A stretch of 15,671 nt of DNA from Saccoglossus kowalevskii (Eukaryota; Hemichordata; Enteropneusta; Harrimaniidae). Position numbers and translations under genes: made by a program. How positions within the stretch are numbered: position 1 is the first letter of the stretch; each line of letters begins with the position of its first letter. The stretch spans positions 265,153 to 280,823 of the forward strand of contig NW_003140815.1 of NCBI RefSeq assembly GCF_000003605.2. Reading direction: 5' to 3'. Positions 1 through 10,912 of this stretch are shown piece by piece. The notes below the pieces were generated by a model that was not told the DNA's origin, did no database searches, and worked only from the letters and a program-made list of their open reading frames with translations.

Positions 1-172
1 CTGACTTTTAAATTGAAGCATATTGTTGACAATAAGTAGTTTATTTATTGTCCAAAAGACGTGCGTGTAGTTGCTCAATAAATAATTGCTATTACTTCTC
101 AGAAACACCAACATTTTTATCTTGTCTGTCAACTGAATCATTATACATTTACTGGGTGATTATAAAGGCCAC

Positions 173-358
173 CTCTATTAATGGCTGTGCCATAAAGCAT
201 CCTGCCTCCCCCACTGGATCATTTCATGCCATCTATAGCTTATCAATGGCTGTCCCATGAAACTTCTCTCCTCTCTACTGCATCATTTCATGCCCTCTAT
301 AACAATCAATCGCTCTGCTATGAAGCATCCAAACTCTTTCTACTGCATCATCATTTTA
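173..358. repeat. Degenerate minisatellite, three ~58-64 bp copies
   Basis: Three consecutive diverged copies run 173-230, 231-294 and 295-358. Each begins with a ctctat/atctat block, continues with an aatggctgtgccat-like segment and an aagcatcc-like segment, and ends with a C/T-rich tract followed by an actgcatcatttcatgcc-like block. Copies 1 and 2 share the exact end catcatttcatgcc (copy 1 has ggatcatttcatgcc). Copy 3 is the most decayed. A short echo (ttgcatcattt) at about 474-484 may be a remnant of another copy. Confidence 0.8.
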
Positions 359-963
359 GTTTAAATATTTGAGAGGATTCAAAAAAAATGTCTATAGATC
401 TGTCACTTGTGCTTGTACATTCCTTAAGCGTGACATTGGTTATGTTCAATTTAATCTACATCTAAGGCTCTTATTGCATCATTTGCTCAAAGGTTCATTC
501 ACCCCCACCTCCCAGTGTGTAATGTATCTAATGTTCATTGTTTCAATAGTTGAATATTGACAGATTTCATATACTTGCCACATTACATGTAATTAAGGTC
601 ATAAAGGTGTTTAACATGTTGTCATTGTCTTAATTTGACATGCACAATCTTTTAGTTAATTTCACTGAAGAAATAGAGTACCTGATTTGGGTGTTGCTGC
701 ACTGACCAAGATTCCAAATATTATTAAAAAAAACAACAACAGATTTCTTGCATTTGGTGATGCGGTTCAGGCGGTCCATTTTGTCATTAGTAATGACAAA
801 CTGTCAGCTTCATTGATGTCTTTACTCCTTAGTGTACATTTCTCATTAAATTGCAGATGAGCTCATTGTATCCTTCAATTACCGGGAATACTAGGTTATT
901 TTTGCATTTTGAAAATGATTGGATATTTTGGTAAATGTGCACCTCTTCATTCTCTCGCCAGAA

Positions 964-1046
964 GATTAATCACCTTCATTTATGGCTTGAATCTAATTAT
1001 TCCTTCTCTAATTAAATCAGGTTCATTAACTAATGATCTTTAATTA
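964..1046. promoter_or_regulatory. TAAT-rich block, candidate homeodomain site cluster
   Basis: Within 83 bp there are gattaatc (964-971), tttatgg (979-985), taattat (994-1000), taatta (1009-1014), attaac and taatga (about 1025-1036), and taatta (1041-1046). TAAT cores are typical homeodomain targets and TTTATGG resembles posterior Hox or Cdx sites. AT-rich DNA produces such cores by chance, so this is only a candidate enhancer. Confidence 0.3.
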
Positions 1047-1208
1047 TTTCACATCAGAATCCAGAAAAGAAGTGATAATTTCCAAACCAAGTCATACCCA
1101 GATACAATTGCATACCCCTTGCTAACTCCACGCACAGCTTGATTCTAATTTAAAAGAAAATGTTTTTGAAAGCTTCCAGTAAAAACGATGCACATTTTCA
1201 TGTGTGAT

Positions 1209-1222
1209 GTTGCCATGGCAAC
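1209..1222. promoter_or_regulatory. Perfect RFX X-box palindrome
   Basis: gttgccatggcaac is a 14-bp perfect palindrome matching the RFX-family X-box consensus (GTNRCC, short spacer, RGYAAC) in both half-sites. A related gcagccatggctac sits 55 bp downstream at 1264-1277. RFX factors drive cilia and other programmes in animals; whether this site is bound is unknown. Confidence 0.5.
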
Positions 1223-2643
1223 TGGAAACAGTTACTTTCGCAGCGTCAGCAGGATTTCATTCAGCAGCCATGGCTACTGCAGGAAGTCACCTGTATTGGT
1301 GATTCACACTGCTTGCAGATTGAATATCCTATCTCGGGTTGTCAATTTGACTGTAATGCATTATGTAAATTGTTAAGCCTTCCACTTAAATGCAACTATA
1401 ACCTTGTATGCTAAGCATGTCACAAGCTTAGGTAGTCATACAAAGGCCCCTTAAGGTTATTGGCAATTTCACTTAGCTCTGCAGTTGAGCTTTGAAGTTA
1501 GAACTTTACTGGGTTAATACAGTTAATTATTTAATAACCGGTTGTTATTTTCACAAAGTTGTTTTTTGTGGCAATGTTTTGTTATTGATAAGCTTCGTGC
1601 CAAAAAAATGACTGTACTATGCAAAAGGATAATTTTTCACAACCCTTATTTGTCAGAGATATCAACAGTCACTAGGCATATTACATTTGATGATTAAACA
1701 TTTAAAATTCTGTTATTTAACCATTTGTTGAACTAGTTCATTTAAATGCAAGAATGTTGACATTTGCATTATTGCTTGTACTGATAAGTTCACTTGTGTT
1801 GCTAGTTCTGTGTATTTATTCTAACAGATCTCTCCTATCTCTCCTATCTATGCCTATGAAATGTCTGTTGAAGGAAACCCGTCAGGGTTGAATTTACGAG
1901 TCTCTTTTATGGTGTTATTCTTGGTGATAGGGTTTGGAACTGTGCTGTACTATCTGGATGTTTACCTTATCACCATCATTGATGTCATGGCTGTGTCTTG
2001 ATATCTCCTTAATTGTTGTAGGGTGTGCTACTAGAATTAGATTGCTCTGTCCGTACTGCTGCCCTCGTCCCAGTTTCTACAAAAACATTGTAGTGTAATA
2101 AATACATTGCCAATGTATATTTGTCCCAGCACATTGTAAGCACAAACACCACCACACGGCTCTACAAATTACCCATAATTCTTTGATATGCATATTCAAC
2201 ATTAAACTTGCTATATCTTTTTATTGGCTTTTTCACTGGTATTTATGTTGAGCATTATTTTTTACAGTGACTTTTATCTGAAAAGTTTGGCTAAAGGGAT
2301 GACAATCTTGTTTATATGCTGAGTTTATTATATCATGGCATCAAATGTCAATATTGTCTGTTACACCCCAATATATCTGGTCCCTGATGGGTCCCTTACA
2401 GAAGACGTATGGTAAATTTCAACTCATTTGATGCAAGTGCTTGAACTAAAGTAACTTGGGCATTGTATGTATGTTCCGGTATGAAATAGTCATGTAACAG
2501 TATTCAGTAAAACTTGTGTTTTAAATGGATGCTAGTTTTACTGTACTGGCAACAGTAATGACAACATTTAATGGTTTTTGACACTTGGCTTCCGCTGTAA
2601 ACTACCCGCCAGCACACACTTCCTGTTATGCCATATTACAGGG

Positions 2644-2663
2644 CTTTCACTTTCCAGTGAAAG
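2644..2663. other. Short perfect hairpin with IRF-like motif
   Basis: ctttcact and agtgaaag form an 8-bp stem around a ttcc loop. On the - strand the segment 2645-2654 reads gaaagtgaaa, an IRF-type core (GAAANNGAAA). It could be a chance hairpin. Confidence 0.3.
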
Positions 2664-4471
2664 TAGGACTGATTATTGATGGCCTTCAGTAAAATTAATC
2701 CTTTCAGGTGTAGATTTCGGCTTAGCTGTAATCAGTCATCCCGACAGTAATAGAGTTGATGTGAAATTGCTAGTCTATTTCAATGACACAGCGTTGTGGT
2801 GGTTCAGTCCTCTAGCCTACGCCATTCAATCATCAAAATCAACAACACATTACATTTTTCTTTTCTTTTTTTGACATGCAATTACTATAATTTCAGTTTT
2901 CTGCTTGACTTGATTAGCATCCCCCTTTCTTTTTGGGTATTAATACAGAAGGCTGTGACCTGGTACAGTCTCCTCCCAGAAGACTGTCAGGGTAAACATG
3001 TTAGTATATTATTAAAGACATGGACAATGGTTGTGCCAAGACTAAGGAATTTGTGACAATTGAAGCGTACCCCCATAGTTGTGTTCACTGTTGCTAGCTT
3101 CTCATTTAGTCATGGGTGTTAATTTACGTCAAGCTTTTTGGAGGGACACTGTATACCTGATTGGTACCGGTAATTCACATCTTTTGTTGCAAGGTTTATA
3201 TTATGCAAGCACAACCTGTAGGCACTGCCAAACTGTACCTCCATGCTGTTTGTTGGGTTTGCTTCACAAACTTGATCGATAGGTGTTGTAAATCTGGTTT
3301 GTTCTTTTACTTGAAAACCAATTAGTTATTGAAAAGCTGAACTGCCACATTCAGTGATTAATCAGCCCTGCAAGAATTGGTGTGATATAGATTGACTTTT
3401 CATTTTGGAGAAATTAAAGTATTGGGAAAATAATCTGGCTTTGTGTTGGATTTTAAAATGTATGATTATATATGTAGCTTTCATGTCAACGTAATACATT
3501 GTTGAGTGTTCGAATTATTTTCTATGTGAAATTAACAGGTGTGCTTTTTCAAGTTTTCAGGTCAGCTTGTGTGTAAATTTGTTTGGAGCGTGAGGCCGAT
3601 AAAACATGTGAAACAAAACTTTGCAGAAAGGAGGATGGTGGTCGTTGGTCCATGCTATGCATGCATGATATCGATCCCATAATAACAAAAATGGTGATTT
3701 TGATTAACCAAATCCAATGCATACGAAAAAGCCACTACCAAGTTTTTCCCCTTTTTATTTTGGCTATCTATGGAGTGACTAGGTAATTCCTCTGCTGATT
3801 AAAACAAATTGGCCGATGTTCAGTCCAGAGCACGGGTACCTCCAGATCGAAAGTCTGATTTGTGCTTACAACTGGGGCAGTGCATTTGGTTGTAGGAGAA
3901 TCACTGTTTATCAACACCAATCTCGCACATTAGTCATGGGCACATCATTTTTGCTGTCCATGAAGACAATGTGTTAATTGCTGTTTGCTATAAATGTCAG
4001 TTGTTTGTACGTTTCACCCATCTTGGTGATATGTTATGTCATTGTTTCAGTATTTCTTGAGGGTTTTATCATATATACGGTATATAAATAAATAATGTGC
4101 TTGCTGGGAATTTGTAGCATGGTTTACATGGATCATGTAGCGATGGTTCAATGAAAAAAAAATGAAGTTTACTATAAAAAGTGTCTATGTTATGCCACAT
4201 TAATAAAATCACGTAATTTGATAAAAGGAAACCTCCGACATGACATGGTTACAGATTATGTGCATACATATAATTGCATTAACTTTGTAGTCAGTACTGC
4301 TGTAGTTAATTTTGTACTAATGGGGTTGATTCATTTGTAATTCTAATTGTACTGACCACTTAAATTGAAATACTGAAGTTTTCCCTTATATTGGTAAAGG
4401 TAAGCTCTTAAAATTTTAGTTATAAATTTATATACTTTGAAAGCATTCATGAAAAGTTGATTTTAAGTTTG

Positions 4472-4503
4472 CCCCCCCCTTTCCTAACACACACACACAC
4501 ACA
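4472..4503. repeat. Poly-C run plus (AC)8 microsatellite
   Basis: A run of eight C at 4472-4479 is followed, after ttcctaa, by eight AC dinucleotides from 4487 to 4502. This is a simple-sequence tract of the kind that is usually length-polymorphic. Confidence 0.95.
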
Positions 4504-5118
4504 ACCGAAAATGTTGAAAATTATTGAAGCGAATTATTATTGTACGGGTTCAATAATTATGTGTAATGCAATGTTCAAGAACATTTTCCTGGTTGGGATA
4601 AGAATGTTATGAATATTAAGTGGTATAAGAGTCAAATTAGTTCCTCAGTAAATGTAGTCTTTTTATAAAAAAAAAAATACAACTCTGATACAGTCTGTCT
4701 TACAGTCCGGTATGTCGAAAGAAATTATCTGCCAATATTATCGTTAAATGATGTCATAGGTGGTTGATGTGTCGTCTATGTAGCAACATGTAGTGCGGGT
4801 CACTGCGGGATTATCAGTCAGGAAAGCAGATACAAGTGGTGAAATGTTACAAATGGTAGCGAAGGAGGTGAAAGAGTTGTTTTAACCTTTTTATAACAAT
4901 ACGCATTATGAACCTAACTTTTTCTGTATTTTACCCTATAATTGTGAGCTGGCAATGGATAATTATGTACATATGGTGCAACATTAACAGAAATTATAGA
5001 CAAATTCATAAACCAATCAAGTTTGAATGAAAAATTCTATTTTTTGAACCCACGTCTGTTTTTCCCTAAAAAAAAGTGTTTTTAAAAAGTCTGGTTTGTC
5101 TAAAATAGCTGTCCTAAT

Positions 5119-5176
5119 ATGCAAATAAATTTTTGCAATATTACCGGAAGTTGAAAATTCGCACATTTATTTGCAT
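5119..5176. promoter_or_regulatory. Inverted POU octamers flanking an ETS consensus site
   Basis: atgcaaataaat (5119-5130) and its exact reverse complement atttatttgcat (5165-5176) form a 12-bp inverted repeat containing two POU octamers (ATGCAAAT). Between them, at 5143-5151, is accggaagt, a full ETS-family consensus. The symmetrical arrangement in under 60 bp suggests a small regulatory module, but function is inference from motifs only. Confidence 0.35.
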
Positions 5177-5834
5177 TCCTTGTATTTTCTGGCTTGAAGT
5201 TTAGATAAATGTGAAACTGTTTAAAAAACATAATGGAGGCCACACAAATGTTGCGTTACTCCACAAGTTACTGGCAGAGTATGATGCTTAATAGGATGTC
5301 AGTCATTAATAAACTCGGTAGATTAAAAGCACTGATATCAGAATCGGATGTGAGCATGGAATTCTAAAAACCTTATAAATGCAACATGATTTGGAGAATG
5401 CCCTTCAAAAACAGGAACGCGTCTCATAAATTCACGATTGTAAGTGGTGAATATTTCTTTGCACATACAATAACCCCAGCTTTATGTATTCATTTATGAA
5501 ATGCACTTGAAAAGAAGCTTTGATTTATAAGAAATTTTTTCCGTTTCTACTTCATTATGGCGGAAAAAGCATTACAATACATGTACTGTAAGGAAAAGAT
5601 GAGTGTTTGGTTTGTGGTTTCTTATCTCCAATAAATCATGTCCTATATCACTGGTTGAATTGGGAGTACCGGTACATTATAAGGTCGCCTATTGTATGCA
5701 GTGATATAGGCTGCATGTGATGTCTTGCTTTGAACTGAGGTTTGCGATAATTGAGGTTTGTGATCTCTTTTCTCCAGGGAATTGCATTAAAGCCATAACT
5801 GAAAGGTCAAAACGACTTTGTGGTGTTGTGTAAC

Positions 5835-5906
5835 TTGTATACACACTAGTCAACCAAATTAAAGTATACATGTATACTTTAATTCGGTTGACTAGTGTGT
5901 CTACAA
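5835..5906. repeat. 72-bp near-perfect palindrome (foldback hairpin)
   Basis: The arms 5841-5870 and 5871-5900 are reverse complements with one mismatch (A5856 against C5885) and no spacer. After one more mismatch (5840/5901), five further pairs extend the arms to 36 bp each. The core is the 14-bp perfect palindrome gtatacatgtatac at 5864-5877. As + strand RNA there is one A:C mismatch; on the - strand the same pair is a G:U wobble, so the 30-bp inner stem is then fully paired. It carries no coding potential. It may be a small foldback element or MITE remnant, or a hairpin transcribed with the intron. No target-site duplication is evident at the arm ends. Confidence 0.93.
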
Positions 5907-7584
5907 CATGAAATCAAGATTTCGTTTTCACTTGGCAAATGTCGTGAATGATCTCCAATTATGATCATGTTAGTTTTCTTTTGAAGGAAAGGTTTATTCT
6001 TGGTTTCTTTAGAGCAGACTATAATCATATGGCTGGAATTTCTGTGAAAACTAACATTTTTAAATCGTTTCACTGTTTTGTTATGAAATATGCATGCATA
6101 ATACAGGACATGCTGAACATGGAACTAATTTAGTCTTTTAGCCATAAAAAATTTTAAAATGTTAAAATAATGTTCTCTAATATCTTTATGTACTGGTAGT
6201 CTCCATTATTCTCTCAATTATCGTGAATATAGCGTAAAACATTGTTTGTTGTTGCTACAGGCAGAGTACAAATCATGCAGTTTTTATGTAGGTTCATGTC
6301 GCACTCGTTTTATAGTAAATTTTAAGTGGTTTGTTTTCAGGGAAACCAGGAAATGCATATTCTCCCTCCAGCAACTCATCTGCGACATTTTTGGATTTTA
6401 AAAGATTTTATGTTAACTGTGGAAGTTGAAGGTCTTAAGTATCATTTGTGGAATTTATCCTCAATTATTTTATTCTGTGTCAGGAAATTTCTTTATTACA
6501 TTATCTCTGTACCATTTTGTATTGAATCGTTGATCAGCTTTTATTACTAATTATCACCATGGAAACGTGCATATCCCATATCAGATGAGTTCAAAAATGC
6601 AATGAACATGCAATTACTTAAAGCCTTGATTATCTGAATATATTAGTGTAGTTATCTCACTCCCAGACAACCTTTAGTTTCTGTAATTTGTAAAATGTTA
6701 GGACTGTTATAAATTGCTTATCTGCCAAAAATTTGTGTTTCTCAATTAGGCTGTTTTGAAGAAAAATGACAAACTGTGTGCAATCAAAGTTGGTCAGCTG
6801 AAAACATATTGTGCAGATTAGAACTTCTTGATCTCCATAGCAACGTTTCACAATGCCATATTACCATAGCTGTATCATGTCCATTTGGTCTAAAATTGTG
6901 AATACATAAAAAAAATGTAGCACTAACATTAAAAGATGAAAAATCATTTCATCTTCACTTTTATCATGTGTAGTTTATTTATACAAGTTTATCAACTCAT
7001 GAAATTTTGATTTGATCGATAAAACTCAATAGTGTAAAATTTTCTCGTATCTTATAATATCCCCAGGCAACTTAAAAGACAATATTTTATTTTTCTGAAC
7101 AGATTATCAAAATTATGAATTTAAAAACTTTAAACCAATTTGTCAGTTTTTATATTTGATTTGCATGTTGACAATTCTAATGGCTTTTAATTTTGAACCT
7201 GACAGTCAAAGTGGAATGTTACTGGATACTGTTCAATACTTTATATAATAGCTTGAATCAATGTTTGTTGACAAAAATTTTGGGATGTTTTGTATGGAAT
7301 ATATTTTCCTGATTTTTGAGTTGAATGTAATCTATAGAGGAAAAAAAAAATATTGACCGGGTTTTAATGCTGCGGCTTTCGGTTTCTTCTGAAGCTTGTC
7401 TTAGTCAGCAAAAGTAGTTGAATTTCAAGCATACATGTTTTGGTGGTTGTATTCCGAATTATTCGTCATGAACCCAATCGAGTTGATTTTAAATAGGGAC
7501 TATATTGTTGAACGTGGTGGAAGTTGCAATGGCATTTTCACTATCAGAAATTTTGTACAAATTGTTACTAATTTGCCATAGTTT

Positions 7585-7603
7585 CCCCCCCCCCCCCCCC
7601 CCC
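7585..7603. repeat. Poly-C homopolymer, 19 C
   Basis: Nineteen uninterrupted C are followed by G and three more C (to 7607). The opposite strand is a G19 run with G-quadruplex potential. The exact length is uncertain because such runs are error-prone in sequencing and assembly. Confidence 0.95.
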
Positions 7604-8367
7604 GCCCATTCTTCAATGTAAATTGATATCTTGATGAAAGTTTGATATTTTGCCCATAGTTCATTGAAATAAATAATCAAAATGTCAAGTATAATTTTGA
7701 GATAAAATCCCAACTCTGTATTGATTTCGCGATGACCGTTTCAATGCTCCTTGTACCAAGCTTTGTATCTACTTGTAAACAGAAGCTTTCCTTAAAGGGG
7801 CATTAATGTCTTTTTAGGCTCTATCACTAATTTGCCTTGTTGATGTACTGGTATTCATTATTTTGCTGATAACCTTTTCACCTTGCCATTGTGATTTATA
7901 ATGTGGGGTGGGTATATTGAGATTACAATACTGTCTCTTGTATACTTACTGAGCCGTGTAGGATGTTATTGCTCATGGACTGTTAGTGCAAGTGCAGACC
8001 CTGTGTTTAGTTTTAATATTATGCTTTAGAAGTACATGCTCTGTGTTTAAAAAGGTTTGAATATTAAGTTTGTTTTCATTCAAAAGGGAATTGTACTATT
8101 ATTTGTAAAGCATCGCTGATTTTCCTTCCCAAACGGCTTTTATTAGAATCCCCTAATGACTTTCATCACCTTTCACATTTGGCAGTTTGTTAATTACTGC
8201 AACTTCTTACTCTATTCCACCTGAAAGCAAATGCCATGTTGTATGAACATATTTGCAGTGTTCCTCGCCAGTTGTAATGTTTGTGTGCGTAATAAAGTGC
8301 AGGGGGTCATGAACCACAAAAACCTGTAGATTTCTATCGGATTTAACATAAACATTACCGGTAATAT

Positions 8368-8404
<37 letters not shown>

Positions 8405-8814
8405 CCCAGGTTCAGCAAGTACAACTGTATGAATACTGGGAACAAGTGTTAAGTTACAATGCATGTTTCTATGGGGAATACATACTTTATATCTTCACTA
8501 TTGTTAGAGATGTTTACTTTAATGTAAATCAGATAAACCTCAAGCGAAATACTCGTTTATACCTATTGCTAACCCTACTATTCATCCATGATCAGGCCAA
8601 GTGTTGTATGTGTGCCAATGTTAGCCATATACCATTTAACTGCTATACAGAGAATTTTTTTTTTTATTCATACCAGTAAGAAAGGTTGAACCCTCTGGAT
8701 TAACAACTTTTTTGCTGATAATGTCCAGGGGTTATTCTATAAAAAAATGAGGGAGCACACCACTTAAGAGTAATTATAGGTTGTGAAATCTCAGACATTA
8801 TGAACTGTTGAGCA

Positions 8815-8871
8815 GAGGGCGCAAGTCCTGGGCATGAGGGCGCAAGTCCTGGGCATGAGGGCGCAGTTCCC
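8815..8871. repeat. 21-bp tandem repeat, about 2.7 copies, CpG-bearing
   Basis: Two identical copies of the unit gagggcgcaagtcctgggcat lie at 8815-8835 and 8836-8856, followed by a partial, diverged third copy at 8857-8871. The unit is GC-rich with a CpG in gggcgc, in contrast to the AT-rich surroundings. Because 21 is a multiple of three, the - strand stays open and gives a repeated APSCPGL peptide, but no gene is supported there. It lies about 220 bp upstream of the SERCA acceptor. Confidence 0.93.
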
Positions 8872-8949
8872 CTGTCTGGAAGAACCTTTGATATCATCTT
8901 CAATGATAAATTCATGCTCAACTTGGAACTTGGTTTTATAATATGCAGA

Positions 8950-9003
8950 TTAATGAGCAGTGTGAATATTAACAAGTATTGTGATCATGTGAATATTGAT
9001 GAG
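8950..9003. repeat. Weak ~27-bp tandem similarity near the acceptor
   Basis: gtgaatatt occurs at 8962-8970 and 8989-8997, 27 bp apart. Related attaatgagcagt and attgatgagtatagt blocks occupy matching positions around them. The copies are diverged and the call is tentative. Confidence 0.4.
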
Positions 9004-9052
9004 TATAGTAAATTGTGTTCCATACTATTGAAAAGCAATTGATGATTTATGA

Positions 9053-9244
<192 letters not shown>

Positions 9245-9308
9245 TAGGGTGTAGTATTGTTGTACAGACACTGACAATGCACTGTCCCTGTTTAGATGCA
9301 TTCACTAT

Positions 9309-9318
9309 TTAAAAATAG
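9309..9318. promoter_or_regulatory. MEF2-type site just downstream of the exon
   Basis: ttaaaaatag matches YTAWWWWTAR at every position and starts 82 bp past the donor. MEF2 is a muscle transcription factor and SERCA is highly expressed in muscle, so an intronic muscle element is plausible. A single 10-bp AT-rich match is weak evidence on its own. Confidence 0.3.
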
Positions 9319-10822
9319 AATAGGTGGATTTTCATTGGTCAGTCAGCATCACATGACTGTTGTATCCAGAATTCATACCGTAGAATACTCGTGACAAATT
9401 CCCAAAGTTTCAAATCCATGCAATGATATTCCCAGGATTCCAGCTATAAAATTATTCCAGTCTACATCCAACTTTTGCTTGTACTTGACCACTAAGTCTC
9501 CATTAAAATAGTGTGTATTTGGAATGAATGCAAGTCAATTACAGTAAAATTGGTTAAAAGTTTGTATCACTTTTACCATGCATGTGTTTCTTGTTGAGGT
9601 GCACTTTCAATATGTCACTTTCTACCGCTTTGCTGCCCTTCCAAACATGTACTTCAGACCCCTCAGGGTGAAAAGTTTGTTGGCCAAAATGTATTCTATC
9701 AAAAAGTTAAATGCAGTTTTGATGATAGCTTAGGAACACTTGATACTATACCATATTTGCTCTATTAGTAGCACACATGCTTGTGTAAATTTGAGGCATT
9801 TCTATGGTCATAAGTAAAATTTGATGATTCAGTACACAACAAATCCAATTTTGTTGTTTTTATGTGCTTCTATTAGAGTAAATGTTTTTCATCTTGACAG
9901 ACATTTTACTCATTGACTGAAAAAAGCCAGCCTGTCATGTTTATGAAGTCCATCCACTCTAATGTAAAGATCTAGGCTTCTGTCTCAGGGCTCTGTCTTA
10001 GTTTCAACCACTTGGTGGGAGTAAGATACTTATCCCCCCACCTCCCCCAGGGTTTCAATCTTCAAAATATACAACATGGTGCTTGTATTACTGAACAGAT
10101 GGTTAGTATGGCATTTAAATTGCATTCACCAGTCCAGTGAATCTACTATGCCCTGACATTTCATTCTGGTATGTGATGTAAATGTTATGCTTATGCAGGG
10201 AGTTGATGAATAAGCAGCCTTAAGAACCTCCCTCTTATTCACCCTCTTGTTTTACCACATTCTTCGTGTTCATTTAATGTTTTGAGAAATTGATTGTAAA
10301 TTAACACAGTAATGATGAATACTATGCATTTGCTTAATATTAGTAGTGCTTAAATGACAAGTGTGTATCTAGTCATATTTCAATGTTTCAATAAATTCCT
10401 AATACAGCAAAATTGTTATTTCCCTTTAGTGTTGTTGAGTATCAGTTGGTGTTGTATTTTGGTCTAGTTTGCATTTTTTGTAAATTGGGAATATATTTAA
10501 ATGGTCAGTTCAGGTTTACAGTGTTCCAACCCAACTTTTTTCGAATGTATGCACATATTGACATGTAGATGACAGGGTTTGAATTGTCTTCAGATTATGG
10601 CAATTCAATGCACTTTCTTGGTGTCAACATGGTTCTAATAAAAACTCTCACCAGCTGGACCACTGTCCTTGTATAGTGGCTCAGTTAGTGAATTCATAAA
10701 TTACCTTTGTTCTGAAATATAACATGCTGATCCCTGGGTAATGTGTGCAGATTATTATTAAAAAAAAAAAAACTTTCATGAAGGTTAATTGTTTTAAAAA
10801 TGCTTGAGTAAAACACTAATGT

Positions 10823-10912
10823 ATCTACCATTCCCATCTCATATTTTAAGGCACCTACCATTCCCACTTCGCGTTTTAATGTACCTACCATTCCCTGCTC
10901 TTTTTTTTTTTA
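10823..10912. repeat. 30-bp tandem repeat, three copies
   Basis: Copies start at 10823, 10853 and 10883. Each begins with an atctaccattccc or acctaccattccc block followed by a T-rich tail. The third copy's tail has become an 11-T run (10901-10911). The period of 30 keeps one - strand frame open as a 10-residue repeat (MVGTLKREVG, MVGALKYEMG), which I read as a by-product of the period rather than a protein. Confidence 0.9.

Noticed and set aside
2796-3056. 86-codon + strand ORF, and a tRNA-like A-box (gtggttcagtcctctagcc) near 2800
   Set aside because: The ORF has no recognisable domain. The A-box look-alike is not followed by a good B-box (GGTTCGANNCC) or a cloverleaf, so neither a gene, a tRNA nor a tRNA-derived SINE is supported.
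4861-4880. Possible upstream SERCA exon 4 (gaaggaggtgaaag resembling an EEGE codon run)
   Set aside because: The flanking codons do not match M1-M2 helices, stops are close, and no VGVWQ end with a donor follows.
8700-8975. 91-codon - strand ORF with repeated APSCPGL
   Set aside because: The repeated peptide comes from the 21-bp tandem repeat, whose period is a multiple of three. No gene evidence.
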